This document shows positions 15,105 through 25,428 of a stretch of DNA of 64,000 nucleotides, one piece after another. A program made the position numbers and the translations under genes. The notes below the pieces were generated by a model. It was not told where the DNA came from. It was given only the letters and a program-made list of their open reading frames with translations, and did not search any database. Each line of letters begins with the position of its first letter. The stretch's first letter is position 1. This DNA is from Mesobacillus jeotgali (GTDB taxonomy: Bacteria > Bacillota > Bacilli > Bacillales > Cytobacillaceae), in NCBI RefSeq assembly GCF_031759225.1, contig NZ_CP134494.1, positions 1,610,501 through 1,674,500 of the forward strand, given 5' to 3'.

Positions 15105-17795
15105 ATGAAGTTCCATGAGATGAATGAAAATGAAATAGTTAGTGCCTTAAGAACCGATTTTACAGAAGGATTGGATGAAAAGGAAGTAAAACGCAGACGT
15201 GAACAGCATGGATATAATGCATTGGCCGAGGGGGAGAAACAATCGGCCCTGTTATTATTTTTCAGCCAGTTCAAGGATTTCATGGTACTGGTGCTGCTTG
15301 CAGCGACGTTGATTTCAGGCTTGCTTGGCGAAATAGTTGATGCGATTGCCATCATAGCCATTGTTCTCGTAAATGGTATCCTGGGATTTTTCCAGGAAAG
15401 GAAGGCAGAAAAATCACTTGATGCCCTCAAAGAGCTTTCTGCACCGCAAGTCCATGCATTGCGGGATGGTGAGTGGACAAAGATTCCTTCAAAAGAAGTC
15501 GTGCCTGGTGACATCCTTAAATTCACAAGTGGGGACAGAATTGGTGCGGATATTCGTTTGATTGAGTCAAGAAGCCTGGAAATTGAAGAGTCAGCTTTAA
15601 CGGGTGAATCTGTTCCGGTGCAAAAAAACACAAGTCCTTTGAGGATACCTAACCCGGGACTGGGTGATATGGAAAATATGGCGTTCATGGGCACGATGAT
15701 CACCAGGGGAAGCGGAACTGGTGTGGTTGTGGCAACAGGAATGAAAACCGCAATGGGCCAGATTGCTGACCTGCTGCAAACGGCTGAAGCCCAGGAAACA
15801 CCACTTCAGCGCAGGCTTGAACAATTAGGGAAAATCCTGATTACTGCTGCACTTTTCTTAACCTTATTGGTAGTAGGAATTGGTGTGCTTCAAGGGCATG
15901 ACCTATATACGATGTTCCTGGCAGGTGTCAGTTTGGCGGTAGCAGCCATTCCTGAAGGACTGCCGGCAATCGTTACTGTTGCGTTATCGCTTGGTGTCCA
16001 GAGAATGATCAGGAAGAATGCAATCGTCAGGAAGCTTCCGGCAGTGGAGACTCTGGGATGTGCATCTGTCATTTGTTCTGACAAAACGGGAACGATGACA
16101 CAAAACAAAATGACCGTTACCCATTTGTGGAGCGGGAATAAAACCTGGACTGTCGATGGAGTAGGATACTCGCCGACAGGATTGTTCTTCCACAGAGACA
16201 AAAGCATTGATCCGCACAGTGAGAAATCATTGCAGCAGCTGCTGACGTTCGGTATGCTCTGCAATCACGCAGAAATGGTGGATAAAGATGGTGAGTACAC
16301 AATTGACGGTGACCCTACTGAAGGAGCGCTGCTGGTTGCCGCGATGAAAGCAGGTTACAGGAGGGAAACCCTGCTGGAACAATTTGAAATTGTGAACGAG
16401 TTCCCATTTGATTCCCAGCGGAAAATGATGAGTATGATCGTAAAAGATAAAACGGGCCGGAAATTCGCCGTTGTAAAAGGTGCTCCGGATGTCCTGATTG
16501 GATTGAGTGATTCGATTCTGTGGGACGAAAGACAACAGCGCCTGACAAAAGACTTGACTGCTAAAGTCCAGGGGGCTATTGATGAACTGGCTGGCAATGC
16601 ATTACGTACGATTGCAATTGCCTTCAAGCCAATTCCGCAAAACACTGTAGTGCTCCATGAAAATGAAGCCGAAAAGGACCTGGTTTTCATCGGATTACAA
16701 GGGATGATCGACCCGCCGCGTCCTGAAGTGAAAACAGCTGTAAAAGAATGCCGCGATGCAGGAATAAAAACAGTGATGATCACTGGTGACCATGTCATCA
16801 CCGCGAAGGCGATTGCCAGTCAGTTAGGTATATTAACGAAGGACAGCAAAGTTCTGGATGGTAAGGCATTATCAGAAATGTCCGTATCAGAACTCGAGGA
16901 TATCGTCGACGACGTCTCGGTTTTTGCAAGGGTTTCGCCTGAGCATAAACTTAAGATTGTCAAGGCATTGCAAAATAGAGGACACATCGTTGCGATGACA
17001 GGTGATGGCGTCAATGATGCGCCAGCCATTAAAGCTGCGGATATAGGGGTCGCGATGGGGATAACAGGTACAGATGTAGCAAAAGAAGCCTCTTCACTCG
17101 TACTCCTGGATGATAACTTCGCAACGATAAAAGCAGCCATTAAAGAGGGCCGGAACATCTATGAAAATATCAGGAAGTTCATCAGGTACCTCCTTGCGTC
17201 CAATGTGGGAGAGATCTTGGTCATGCTATTCGCGATGATCCTTGGCTTGCCGCTCCCATTAGTGCCGATACAAATCCTGTGGGTGAACCTTGTGACAGAT
17301 GGACTGCCTGCGATGGCATTGGGACTGGACCAGCCGGAGGAGAATGTGATGAAACGTGCACCACGCCATCCAAAGGAAGGAGTATTCGCCCGAGGATTAG
17401 GCTGGAAAGTCGTCTCAAGAGGTTTCCTGATTGGGCTGGTGACATTATTTGCGTTCATGATTGTGTATAATAGAAATCCTGATAACCTGGTTTATGCACA
17501 GACGATAGCGTTTACTACACTCGTTATGGCGCAGCTGATCCACGTATTCGACTGTCGAAGCGAAAAATCGATCTTCGCCCGCAATCCATTTGAAAACAAA
17601 TATTTAGTTTGGGCTGTCATTTCATCATTGGTCATGGTCCTTGTTGTAATCTATTCACCAGTATTACAGCCGATATTCCACACAGTTCCAATACTGGCGA
17701 CTGATTGGTTATTAATCATCGGCTTATCGGCAGTTCCAACATTTTTGCTTGCAGGAACATTTTTTGTAAGAAAAACAAAGAGAAATATGATATAA
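15105..17795 (+). CDS. yloB: P2A-type calcium-transporting ATPase
   Basis: SERCA-like P-type ATPase, ascribed to calcium transport in B. subtilis spores. Seen in order: cation-ATPase N-terminal domain, TGES actuator loop (ESALTGESVPVQ), the PEGLP motif in AAIPEGLPAIVT (M4 ion site), phosphorylated D326 in CSDKTGTMTQ, the MITGDH and MTGDGVNDAPA hinge motifs, and C-terminal transmembrane helices. The 896 residues are family length. The start MKFHEM is the family N-terminus, but its GGAGGA site is 14 nt away because a three-codon ORF intervenes (see findings). Confidence 0.93.
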   Translation: MKFHEMNENEIVSALRTDFTEGLDEKEVKRRREQHGYNALAEGEKQSALLLFFSQFKDFMVLVLLAATLISGLLGEIVDAIAIIAIVLVNGILGFFQERKAEKSLDALKELSAPQVHALRDGEWTKIPSKEVVPGDILKFTSGDRIGADIRLIESRSLEIEESALTGESVPVQKNTSPLRIPNPGLGDMENMAFMGTMITRGSGTGVVVATGMKTAMGQIADLLQTAEAQETPLQRRLEQLGKILITAALFLTLLVVGIGVLQGHDLYTMFLAGVSLAVAAIPEGLPAIVTVALSLGVQRMIRKNAIVRKLPAVETLGCASVICSDKTGTMTQNKMTVTHLWSGNKTWTVDGVGYSPTGLFFHRDKSIDPHSEKSLQQLLTFGMLCNHAEMVDKDGEYTIDGDPTEGALLVAAMKAGYRRETLLEQFEIVNEFPFDSQRKMMSMIVKDKTGRKFAVVKGAPDVLIGLSDSILWDERQQRLTKDLTAKVQGAIDELAGNALRTIAIAFKPIPQNTVVLHENEAEKDLVFIGLQGMIDPPRPEVKTAVKECRDAGIKTVMITGDHVITAKAIASQLGILTKDSKVLDGKALSEMSVSELEDIVDDVSVFARVSPEHKLKIVKALQNRGHIVAMTGDGVNDAPAIKAADIGVAMGITGTDVAKEASSLVLLDDNFATIKAAIKEGRNIYENIRKFIRYLLASNVGEILVMLFAMILGLPLPLVPIQILWVNLVTDGLPAMALGLDQPEENVMKRAPRHPKEGVFARGLGWKVVSRGFLIGLVTLFAFMIVYNRNPDNLVYAQTIAFTTLVMAQLIHVFDCRSEKSIFARNPFENKYLVWAVISSLVMVLVVIYSPVLQPIFHTVPILATDWLLIIGLSAVPTFLLAGTFFVRKTKRNMI

Positions 17796-17796
17796 T
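17788..17796 (+). promoter_or_regulatory. Extended -10-like sequence at the 3' end of yloB
   Basis: tgatataat is a perfect extended -10, but no good -35 lies 17 nt upstream. A terminator follows within 15 nt, so it may be fortuitous. Confidence 0.25.
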
Positions 17797-17805
17797 CCGT
17801 TAGGT

Positions 17806-17838
17806 AATAGAGAAGGCTCTATTGCCTTTCTTTTTTTT
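17806..17838 (+). terminator. Intrinsic terminator after yloB
   Basis: The stem aatagag / ctctatt, or the alternative gaaggc / gcctttc, is followed by eight T. Confidence 0.75.
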
Positions 17839-17900
17839 ACTTAGACTCTTCATGGTTTTTTATCCATTGAGGTATTATTTATATGAATTTTGATATGTCC

Positions 17901-17961
17901 TGTAATCCCATTTCATTCGGGTATAGGGACTGATTCGATCATCATGAATTTAGAGATTACA
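17901..17961 (+). other. Candidate structured leader upstream of yloC
   Basis: tgtaatc (17901-17907) pairs perfectly with gattaca (17955-17961). Two small hairpins (ccc/ggg and attc/gaat) can form inside, giving a three-way-junction-like outline. No known riboswitch class was recognised. See findings. Confidence 0.3.
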
Positions 17962-18033
17962 TAAACAACAACAAGCCTGTTCCACGGGTCTACAGGAAAG
18001 CTCGACTTTTTTGAAAGAATGGATGTGTCTGGA

Positions 18034-18909
18034 ATGGTCGTCAGTATGACTGGGTTTGGAAGGAGCAGGGCGGAATCAGAGCGGTTCAGTGTCACAGTCG
18101 AGGTTAAAACGGTTAATCATCGTTTCTGCGAATTTCATATTCGCATGCCGAGGCAGCTCCTGAAAACAGAAGAAAAAATAAAAAAGAAACTCGGCGAACA
18201 CATAAAAAGAGGGAGAGTTGAAGTATTTGTAACTTTGGAGGGCGAAGGCATAGTAAGCCGCAGAGTACATATTGACTGGGAAGCCCTGGATGAATTAGTC
18301 CACCACATAACTGAAATCAAGCTCAGGTACAGCATAACTGGGGATATTGAGCTCCGGGACATTGTCAGCAGGGAAGAAATCATCCAAGTTGAGGAAACAG
18401 AAGCTGAAAATGAAGAACTGGAACTTCTCGTCCTTTCTGCCGTCGAGGATGCAGGCAAACAACTGCTCCAAATGCGCAAGCTTGAAGGGTCAGCTCTTGA
18501 AAAGGATATATTGCAGCATATCCTGCAGCTAAAAGAAAACATTTCGAGTGTAAGCAAGCTTGCGCCAGATGTTATCATACAGTACAGGGACAGACTTCAT
18601 AAGAAAATGGCTGAATTGATGGAAAACCAGGCAGATGAGGACAGGATTTTCACCGAGGTTGCCTTTTTTGCTGATAAAGCAGATATCAGTGAAGAAATTG
18701 CCAGGCTTGAAAGTCACGTCAGTCAATTCAAGGACATATTGAAGGGCGATCATCCTCTTGGCCGGAAACTCGACTTCCTGCTGCAGGAAATGAATCGCGA
18801 AGTCAACACGATCGGTTCTAAGGCAAACGATTCTAGAATAGCCAGGGAAGTTGTCGAGATGAAAAGTCTCCTTGAAAAGGTTAAGGAACAAGTACAAAAT
18901 ATAGAGTAG
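18034..18909 (+). CDS. yloC: YicC family endoribonuclease-like protein
   Basis: Member of the YicC/YloC family, proteins with reported endoribonuclease activity. The hallmark N-terminus SMTGFGRS follows the start, and the conserved C-terminal segment GRKLDFLLQEMNREVNTIGSKAND is present, followed by an EMKSLLEKVKEQVQNIE helix. The start at 18034 (MVVSMTGFG) is preferred over an in-frame ATG at 18019 because homologues begin there; neither site has a strong Shine-Dalgarno sequence. The 291-residue product lies upstream of remA-gmk-rpoZ, the usual order in Firmicutes. Confidence 0.92.
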   Translation: MVVSMTGFGRSRAESERFSVTVEVKTVNHRFCEFHIRMPRQLLKTEEKIKKKLGEHIKRGRVEVFVTLEGEGIVSRRVHIDWEALDELVHHITEIKLRYSITGDIELRDIVSREEIIQVEETEAENEELELLVLSAVEDAGKQLLQMRKLEGSALEKDILQHILQLKENISSVSKLAPDVIIQYRDRLHKKMAELMENQADEDRIFTEVAFFADKADISEEIARLESHVSQFKDILKGDHPLGRKLDFLLQEMNREVNTIGSKANDSRIAREVVEMKSLLEKVKEQVQNIE

Positions 18910-18965
18910 CGTTTAGAAAGGGTCTGGAAAGGCCAAAATAAATAACTGATGATTGGGGGACCATC

Positions 18966-19229
18966 ATGGCAATTAAGCTTATAAATATAGGCTTCGGCAA
19001 CATTGTTTCAGCTAACAGGATCATTTCGATCGTAAGTCCTGAATCAGCTCCTATTAAACGGATCATCCAGGACGCTCGCGACCGTGGGTCATTAATAGAT
19101 GCGACATATGGAAGAAGGACGAGGGCTGTCATCGTCATGGACAGCGACCATGTCATTCTCTCTGCGGTACAGCCAGAAACGGTAGCGCACCGCCTGAATG
19201 ACCGTGATGATATTATCGATGAAGGGTAG
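18966..19229 (+). CDS. remA: RemA, extracellular matrix / osmolyte gene regulator
   Basis: Small DNA-binding protein (DUF370) that activates biofilm-matrix operons in B. subtilis. The 87 residues include the family core [15 protein letters not shown] and the basic [18 protein letters not shown] segment. A site tgggggacc precedes the ATG. It sits immediately upstream of gmk, as throughout bacilli. Regulatory targets in this organism cannot be told from the window. Confidence 0.95.
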   Translation: MAIKLINIGFGNIVSANRIISIVSPESAPIKRIIQDARDRGSLIDATYGRRTRAVIVMDSDHVILSAVQPETVAHRLNDRDDIIDEG

Positions 19230-19853
<624 letters not shown>

Positions 19854-20078
19854 ATGCTTAATCCTTCTATTGACTCTTTAATGACAAAAATTGATTCAAA
19901 ATATTCACTTGTTTCGGTTGCCGCTAAGCGCGCACGCAGCATGCAGGTCCATATGGATGCTAAATTAGATAAGTATGTTTCCCACAAGTTCGTTGGCAAG
20001 GCGCTTGAAGAAATCAACGCTGAAAAGCTTCATTTTAAGACTGCTGGAAGCCATGAAGAGTTAAATATCAACGAATAA
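19854..20078 (+). CDS. rpoZ: RNA polymerase omega subunit
   Basis: Small RNA polymerase subunit that assists beta-prime folding and assembly. The product is 74 residues; [20 protein letters not shown] and the AAKRARSM motif are typical of the Bacillus protein. The site ggagg lies in the gmk 3' end, and the gene starts at the base after the gmk stop. A terminator follows. Confidence 0.95.
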   Translation: MLNPSIDSLMTKIDSKYSLVSVAAKRARSMQVHMDAKLDKYVSHKFVGKALEEINAEKLHFKTAGSHEELNINE

Positions 20079-20085
20079 TACCACG

Positions 20086-20119
20086 ATAACAACCTATTTA
20101 TTGGGTTGTTATTTTTTTG
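20086..20119 (+). terminator. Intrinsic terminator after rpoZ
   Basis: The 9-bp stem ataacaacc / ggttgttat (20086-20094 / 20104-20112) is followed by a run of T. Confidence 0.9.
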
Positions 20120-20227
20120 TTTAGGTCTTAAAGAGCTAGCTATCTTGTCTATTTCATGCTTAATCTGTGAAAAAATGTTATAGTTCAATCATAATGATAG
20201 TTTGTTGTAAAATGGGGGTTCTCTGAC

Positions 20228-21439
20228 ATGCTGAACGGTAAAAAAATTCTATTGTGCGTGACTGGTGGGATCGCTGTGTATAAGGGTGCTGCGCTGACGA
20301 GCAAGTTGACGCAGGCAGGCGCTGAAGTGAAGGTGATCCTAAGTGATTCTGCAGCTAAATTCGTTACTCCGCTCACTTTTCAGGCATTGTCCAGAAGTGA
20401 AGTTTATACAGATACATTCGACGAGAAAAATCCGGAAAATATTGCTCATATCCATTTAGCTGATTGGGCTGACTTGATTATTGTTGCACCGGCAACTGCC
20501 AATATCATCGGAAAACTTGCAAATGGGATTGCTGACAATATGATCTCCACTACACTTCTTGCCGCTACCGCCCCAGTGTGGGTAGCTCCGGCGATGAATG
20601 TACATATGTACCAGCATCCGGCGGTCCAGAAAAACATGGAGACTTTAAAAAGCTTTGGTTATGAATTCATTGAACCCGGAGAAGGGTATTTGGCATGTGG
20701 ATACACAGGTAAGGGCCGTCTTGAAGAACCAGAGACAATCGTTGAGCTTGCCAGCCAATTTTTCACCAAAAATGGCGGCGAACTAGCTGGTAGAACGGTC
20801 TTGATTACTGCAGGCCCTACAAGGGAAAAAATCGATCCTGTCCGTTTCCTCACGAACCATTCAACTGGAAAGATGGGATACGCAATCGCTGGGGAAGCTG
20901 TGAAAATGGGGGCAAGAGTGATCCTTGTTTCGGGTCCGGTCAATCTGGAACCACCAAAGGGAGCAGAATTGTTCAAAGTAGAAAGTGCAGAGGATATGTA
21001 CCAGGCCGCCCTTGAACATTTTGATGAAGCAGATATCATGATTGGTACCGCAGCCGTGGCTGATTACCGTCCGAAATATATATATGAAGAGAAAATGAAG
21101 AAAAAAGAAGGCGACCAGGCTCTTGAGCTAGAAAGAACGCGGGATATCTTGTTTGAGCTTGGCCAAAAGAAAAACGGCCAGGTTATGGTGGGTTTTGCAG
21201 CAGAAACCAATGATATTGAAATTCATGCGAAGGGCAAGCTTTCCAGGAAAAATGCAGACATGATTGTGGCGAATAACGTCAAGCAGGAAGGTGCCGGTTT
21301 TGGTGCAGATACGAATATCGTTACCATTTATAAAAAAGATGGTACAGCCATTAACCTGCCTTTGATGTCCAAGTCGGAGGTAGCCCGCAATATCCTTGCT
21401 GAAGTTGTCCAGTGTTTTAAAAAGGATGAAAGCTTATGA
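20228..21439 (+). CDS. coaBC: CoaBC, phosphopantothenoylcysteine decarboxylase / synthetase
   Basis: Bifunctional coenzyme A biosynthesis enzyme. The N-terminal flavoprotein half (CoaC) shows VTGGIAVYK and the substrate-clamp motif PAMNVHMY. The C-terminal CoaB half begins near residue 190 with VLITAGPTREKIDPVRF and contains HSTGKMGYA and AAVADYRP. The 403 residues are usual. It overlaps priA by 4 nt, which is the conserved Bacillus arrangement. Confidence 0.95.
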   Translation: MLNGKKILLCVTGGIAVYKGAALTSKLTQAGAEVKVILSDSAAKFVTPLTFQALSRSEVYTDTFDEKNPENIAHIHLADWADLIIVAPATANIIGKLANGIADNMISTTLLAATAPVWVAPAMNVHMYQHPAVQKNMETLKSFGYEFIEPGEGYLACGYTGKGRLEEPETIVELASQFFTKNGGELAGRTVLITAGPTREKIDPVRFLTNHSTGKMGYAIAGEAVKMGARVILVSGPVNLEPPKGAELFKVESAEDMYQAALEHFDEADIMIGTAAVADYRPKYIYEEKMKKKEGDQALELERTRDILFELGQKKNGQVMVGFAAETNDIEIHAKGKLSRKNADMIVANNVKQEGAGFGADTNIVTIYKKDGTAINLPLMSKSEVARNILAEVVQCFKKDESL

Positions 21440-23850
21440 ATATAGCAAGTGTTATTGTCGATGTGCCTGCGAAGCAAACTGACAAAACCTTTGACTATAA
21501 AATTCCAGATAAATTCCAGGATGTGATCAAGCCAGGGACAAGGGTCATCGTTCCGTTTGGTCCAAGGAAAATCCAGGGGTTTGTCAGGGAACTGAAGGAC
21601 GAATCCAGCTTTTCAAAGCTGCGGGCAATAATCGAACCACTTGATTTGACACCAGTGCTGAATGAAGAGCTTCTCGAGCTGGGGGACTGGCTGACTGAAC
21701 ATACATTAAGCTATAAAATATCTTCTTACCAGGCAATGCTGCCGGCAGCATTGAAGGCTAAGTATGAAAAGAAGATTGTCCTTGCGAAAGGTGCTGAAGT
21801 TAGCGACCTCCCTGAAGATTTAAGAGTGTTATTCGCGGGGAACAGTGAAGTTAAATGGGAGGATGCTGTATCCAGAGGGCTTGTCCAGCAACTGCAGAAG
21901 GAAGCGGCATCCGGCAGGGTTGATGTTGTTTATCAGGTGAAGGACAGAGTACGAAAAAAGAAGCTCAAGCATGTTGCCCCGAATGTTGGTCCTGAGCAGC
22001 TGGCTGAGGCAAGGGATAAACTTTCACCTCAAGCCTCGGGACAACAAGCTGTACTTGATTTCTTTCTTGAACACCCGGAGCCTGTTGAACAAAGGCTGAT
22101 TCTTTCCACTCTAGGAATCTCCCAGGCATCAATAAATTCACTTGTTAAGAAAGACATACTGAAGGTTGAAGAGCTGGAGGTTTACAGAGATCCATATTCA
22201 GAGCGGGAATTTAAACGGAAAATTGCTCTCGAACTGACAAATGAGCAGGAACAAGCTATTGCTCCAATCCTCTCATCCATTGAAAAGGATCTGCATGAAG
22301 TGTTTTTGTTATATGGGGTCACTGGCAGCGGTAAGACTGAAATCTACTTGCAGTCTATCCAGGAGGTACTGAGCAAAGGGAAAGAAGCGATTGTGCTCGT
22401 ACCGGAAATCTCATTGACACCGCAAATGGTCACTCGCTTCAAGGAGCGGTTCGGTGATTTGGTGGCTGTCATGCATAGCGGCCTTTCTGCAGGAGAGAAA
22501 TATGATGAATGGCGGAAAATCCAGCGCAAGGAAGTAAAAGTGGTGGTAGGAGCCAGGTCAGCGATTTTTGCTCCATTTGAGAATATCGGCATCATCATCA
22601 TTGATGAAGAACATGAAACGAGCTACAAGCAGGAGGAGAACCCAAGATACCATGCAAGGGACGTGGCCATCCAGCGGGCAAAAACAAATGCTTGTCCGGT
22701 TGTCCTCGGAAGTGCCACACCATCGCTTGAATCATTTGCCAGGGCGCAAAAAGGGCGTTATACTTTGCTCTCTCTGCCAAAGCGGATGAACAATCAGGAC
22801 CTTCCAACAGTTGAAATTGTCGATATGCGAGAGGAATTGCGAACAGGAAACCGTTCGATGTTTTCGGTTAAACTTTTTGAAAAGATAAAAGACAGGCTCG
22901 AGAAAAAAGAGCAGACCGTCCTGTTTTTAAATAAACGAGGACATTCGTCGTTTGTGATGTGCCGTGATTGCGGTTATGTCATGAATTGCCCTCATTGCGA
23001 TATCACCCTCACATACCATAGATACAATGAGCAGATGAAATGCCATTATTGTGGACATGAAGACCGGGTGCCGACCATTTGTCCTGAATGCAATAGTGAA
23101 CACATCCGCTATTTCGGGACAGGGACGCAGAAGGTTGAGGAAGAATTGGTCAAACTGATTCCTGAAGCGAGGATTATCAGGATGGATGTTGACACAACGG
23201 GCAGGAAAGGTGCGCATGAAAAGCTTCTTACTGCATTTCAGGAAGGCAAGGCAGACATCTTGCTCGGAACTCAAATGATTGCGAAAGGCTTGGATTTTCC
23301 AAACATCACTTTAGTAGGTGTCCTGTCAGCTGACACAATGCTGAACCTGCCGGATTTCCGGTCATCGGAAAAAACTTTCCAGCTTTTGACCCAGGTCAGC
23401 GGTAGGGCAGGAAGGCATAAACTTCCCGGAGAGGTCGTGATCCAGACTTATACTCCGGAGCATTACAGTGTCGAGCTTGCCGGAACGCAGGACTATGACC
23501 GCTTTTATCAGCAGGAGATGCTGATTCGCAAGGTCCATCAGTACCCGCCATTTTACTATCTTTCCCTGGTAACAGTCAGCCATGAAGAATTGATGAAGGT
23601 TGTATCCGTTACTGAGAAGATTGCAAAATTCATTTCATCAAGGCTTACAAAGGAAGCAGTCGTATTGGGGCCTGTAGCGTCTCCCATCCCGCGGATCAAC
23701 GATAGATATCGATACCAATGTCTGATAAAATACAAAAAGGAACCAGAACTTAAAAATGCTCTCAAAACAATACTTGATCATTATCAGCAGGAAACGGGAA
23801 CAGGGAAATTGCAGATTTCCGTTGACCTTAACCCTTATATCCTGATGTAA
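21436..23850 (+). CDS. priA: PriA, primosomal replication restart helicase
   Basis: 3'-to-5' DNA helicase that reloads the replisome at stalled forks. An N-terminal DNA-binding domain is followed by Walker A GVTGSGKTEIY near residue 295, Walker B IIIIDEEHETSYKQ, and a zinc-binding insert with paired cysteines (CRDCGYVMNCPHC, CHYCG, CPEC). Helicase motifs QVSGRAGRH and ATPSLES are visible. The 804 residues match bacillar PriA. The start overlaps the coaBC stop. Confidence 0.96.
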   Translation: MNIASVIVDVPAKQTDKTFDYKIPDKFQDVIKPGTRVIVPFGPRKIQGFVRELKDESSFSKLRAIIEPLDLTPVLNEELLELGDWLTEHTLSYKISSYQAMLPAALKAKYEKKIVLAKGAEVSDLPEDLRVLFAGNSEVKWEDAVSRGLVQQLQKEAASGRVDVVYQVKDRVRKKKLKHVAPNVGPEQLAEARDKLSPQASGQQAVLDFFLEHPEPVEQRLILSTLGISQASINSLVKKDILKVEELEVYRDPYSEREFKRKIALELTNEQEQAIAPILSSIEKDLHEVFLLYGVTGSGKTEIYLQSIQEVLSKGKEAIVLVPEISLTPQMVTRFKERFGDLVAVMHSGLSAGEKYDEWRKIQRKEVKVVVGARSAIFAPFENIGIIIIDEEHETSYKQEENPRYHARDVAIQRAKTNACPVVLGSATPSLESFARAQKGRYTLLSLPKRMNNQDLPTVEIVDMREELRTGNRSMFSVKLFEKIKDRLEKKEQTVLFLNKRGHSSFVMCRDCGYVMNCPHCDITLTYHRYNEQMKCHYCGHEDRVPTICPECNSEHIRYFGTGTQKVEEELVKLIPEARIIRMDVDTTGRKGAHEKLLTAFQEGKADILLGTQMIAKGLDFPNITLVGVLSADTMLNLPDFRSSEKTFQLLTQVSGRAGRHKLPGEVVIQTYTPEHYSVELAGTQDYDRFYQQEMLIRKVHQYPPFYYLSLVTVSHEELMKVVSVTEKIAKFISSRLTKEAVVLGPVASPIPRINDRYRYQCLIKYKKEPELKNALKTILDHYQQETGTGKLQISVDLNPYILM

Positions 23851-23884
23851 TGATCATCCTTGGGAGTCGTTGCCTGATGAAGCC

Positions 23885-23912
23885 TTGTGAAAGTAACAAA
23901 GTTTGCTAAACT
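23885..23912 (+). promoter_or_regulatory. Candidate SigA promoter for the def operon
   Basis: TTGTGA (23885-23890), a 16-nt spacer and TAAACT (23907-23912), with a TGC extension before the -10. Confidence 0.5.
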
Positions 23913-23992
23913 AGCCTTCAGGAAAGTTTACGAAAAAAGATGATTGAACAAGCTAATACTACTATTTAAATGGAATTATTGGAGGATTTATT

Positions 23993-24478
23993 TTGGCAGT
24001 AAGAAAAATAGTAACTTATCCAGCGGACATATTGGAGCAGGAATGCGAAAAGGTCACGGTTTTTGATAAAAAACTGGCAAAGCTGCTGGATGACATGTAT
24101 GATACAATGATTGAATTTGACGGCGTCGGCCTGGCCGCTCCTCAAATAGACTTAAGGATGCAAATAGCCATCGTTGATATCGACGATGAACATGGAACGA
24201 TCGAATTGATCAATCCGGAAATTCTCGAAACTAAAGGTGAACAGACTGGTCCGGAAGGATGTTTAAGCTTCCCGGGTTTATATGGAGAGGTCACACGCCC
24301 GAATTACGTGAAGGTCAAGGCTCAAAACCGCAAAGGGAAGAGCTTTGAAATTGAGGCAGAGGAGTTCCTTGCAAGAGCGATCCTGCATGAGATAGATCAT
24401 CTGCACGGAGTGTTATTTACCACCAAGGTTTCAAAATATATCGATGAAGCCGAGTTAGAGGAGTTGAACCAGGAATGA
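23993..24478 (+). CDS. def: Peptide deformylase
   Basis: Metalloenzyme that removes the formyl group from nascent protein N-termini. All three family motifs are visible: GVGLAAPQ (motif 1), EGCLSFPG (motif 2, with the metal-ligand cysteine) and HEIDHLHG (motif 3, HEXXH-like). The 161-residue size is that of the DefA type of bacilli. The start codon is TTG, chosen because tggagga lies just upstream and the N-terminus AVRKIVTYP fits. The stop overlaps fmt, so deformylase and formyltransferase are coupled. Confidence 0.95.
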   Translation: MAVRKIVTYPADILEQECEKVTVFDKKLAKLLDDMYDTMIEFDGVGLAAPQIDLRMQIAIVDIDDEHGTIELINPEILETKGEQTGPEGCLSFPGLYGEVTRPNYVKVKAQNRKGKSFEIEAEEFLARAILHEIDHLHGVLFTTKVSKYIDEAELEELNQE

Positions 24479-25428
24479 CAAGAATCGTATTTATGGGAAC
24501 TCCGGACTTTTCTGTACCGGTTTTAAGAAGATTGGTCGATGAAGGCTATGATGTCATTGGAGTAGTCACCCAGCCAGATCGCCCGGTTGGCAGAAAACGG
24601 GTACTGACTCCGCCGCCTGTAAAAGCCGAAGCGATCAAGCATAATATCCCGGTTTATCAGCCGGAAAAAATTCGCCAGCAGGAAGAACTGGATAAAATCC
24701 TGGCGCTCGAACCAGATTTAATCGTTACCGCTGCTTTTGGTCAAATTTTACCAAATCAGCTGCTCGAGGCCCCGAAGTATGGCTGTATCAATGTCCATGC
24801 TTCCCTTCTTCCAGAGCTGCGAGGTGGAGCACCAATCCATTATGCTATCATTGAAGGAAAAGAGAAGACGGGTATCACGATCATGTTTATGGTTGAAAAA
24901 TTGGACGCTGGCGATATCCTGACACAAGTCGAAGTGCCAATTACCGAAACAGATACGGTTGGGACATTGCATGATAAAATGAGTTCAGCTGGTGCGGATC
25001 TCTTATCAGAAACAATTCCAAAGCTCTTAAAAGGGGAAATCACTCCTGTTCCACAAAACGATGAAGATGCAACATTCGCATGGAATATCAAGCGCGAACA
25101 GGAAAAAATCGACTGGAACAGAAGCGGAGCCGAAATTTATAACCATATTCGCGGCATGAATCCATGGCCAGTTGCCTATACGACAATGGATGGAACAGTA
25201 ATGAAGGTATGGAGTGCCGCTAAGGCAAGCTACTCGGGAAGTGACCAGCCTGGTACCATTGTCAAGATTGAGGAAGATGGTTTTGTTGTCGCAACTGCAG
25301 ATGATACGGCAATAAAAATTACAGAGCTTCAGCCAGCAGGCAAGAAAAAGATGGATGCGAAGCAATTCTTGCTGGGTGCAGGGGCTAACTTACAGCCAGG
25401 CGCAAAGTTAGGAGACATCCATGAGTAA
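24475..25428 (+). CDS. fmt: Methionyl-tRNA formyltransferase
   Basis: Formylates initiator Met-tRNA using 10-formyl-THF. The N-terminal formyltransferase domain contains [13 protein letters not shown] and the catalytic region [16 protein letters not shown] near residues 106-121. The C-terminal OB-like domain binds tRNA. The 317 residues are family length. The ATGA overlap with def and the 8-nt overlap with rsmB show an operon. Confidence 0.96.
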   Translation: MTRIVFMGTPDFSVPVLRRLVDEGYDVIGVVTQPDRPVGRKRVLTPPPVKAEAIKHNIPVYQPEKIRQQEELDKILALEPDLIVTAAFGQILPNQLLEAPKYGCINVHASLLPELRGGAPIHYAIIEGKEKTGITIMFMVEKLDAGDILTQVEVPITETDTVGTLHDKMSSAGADLLSETIPKLLKGEITPVPQNDEDATFAWNIKREQEKIDWNRSGAEIYNHIRGMNPWPVAYTTMDGTVMKVWSAAKASYSGSDQPGTIVKIEEDGFVVATADDTAIKITELQPAGKKKMDAKQFLLGAGANLQPGAKLGDIHE

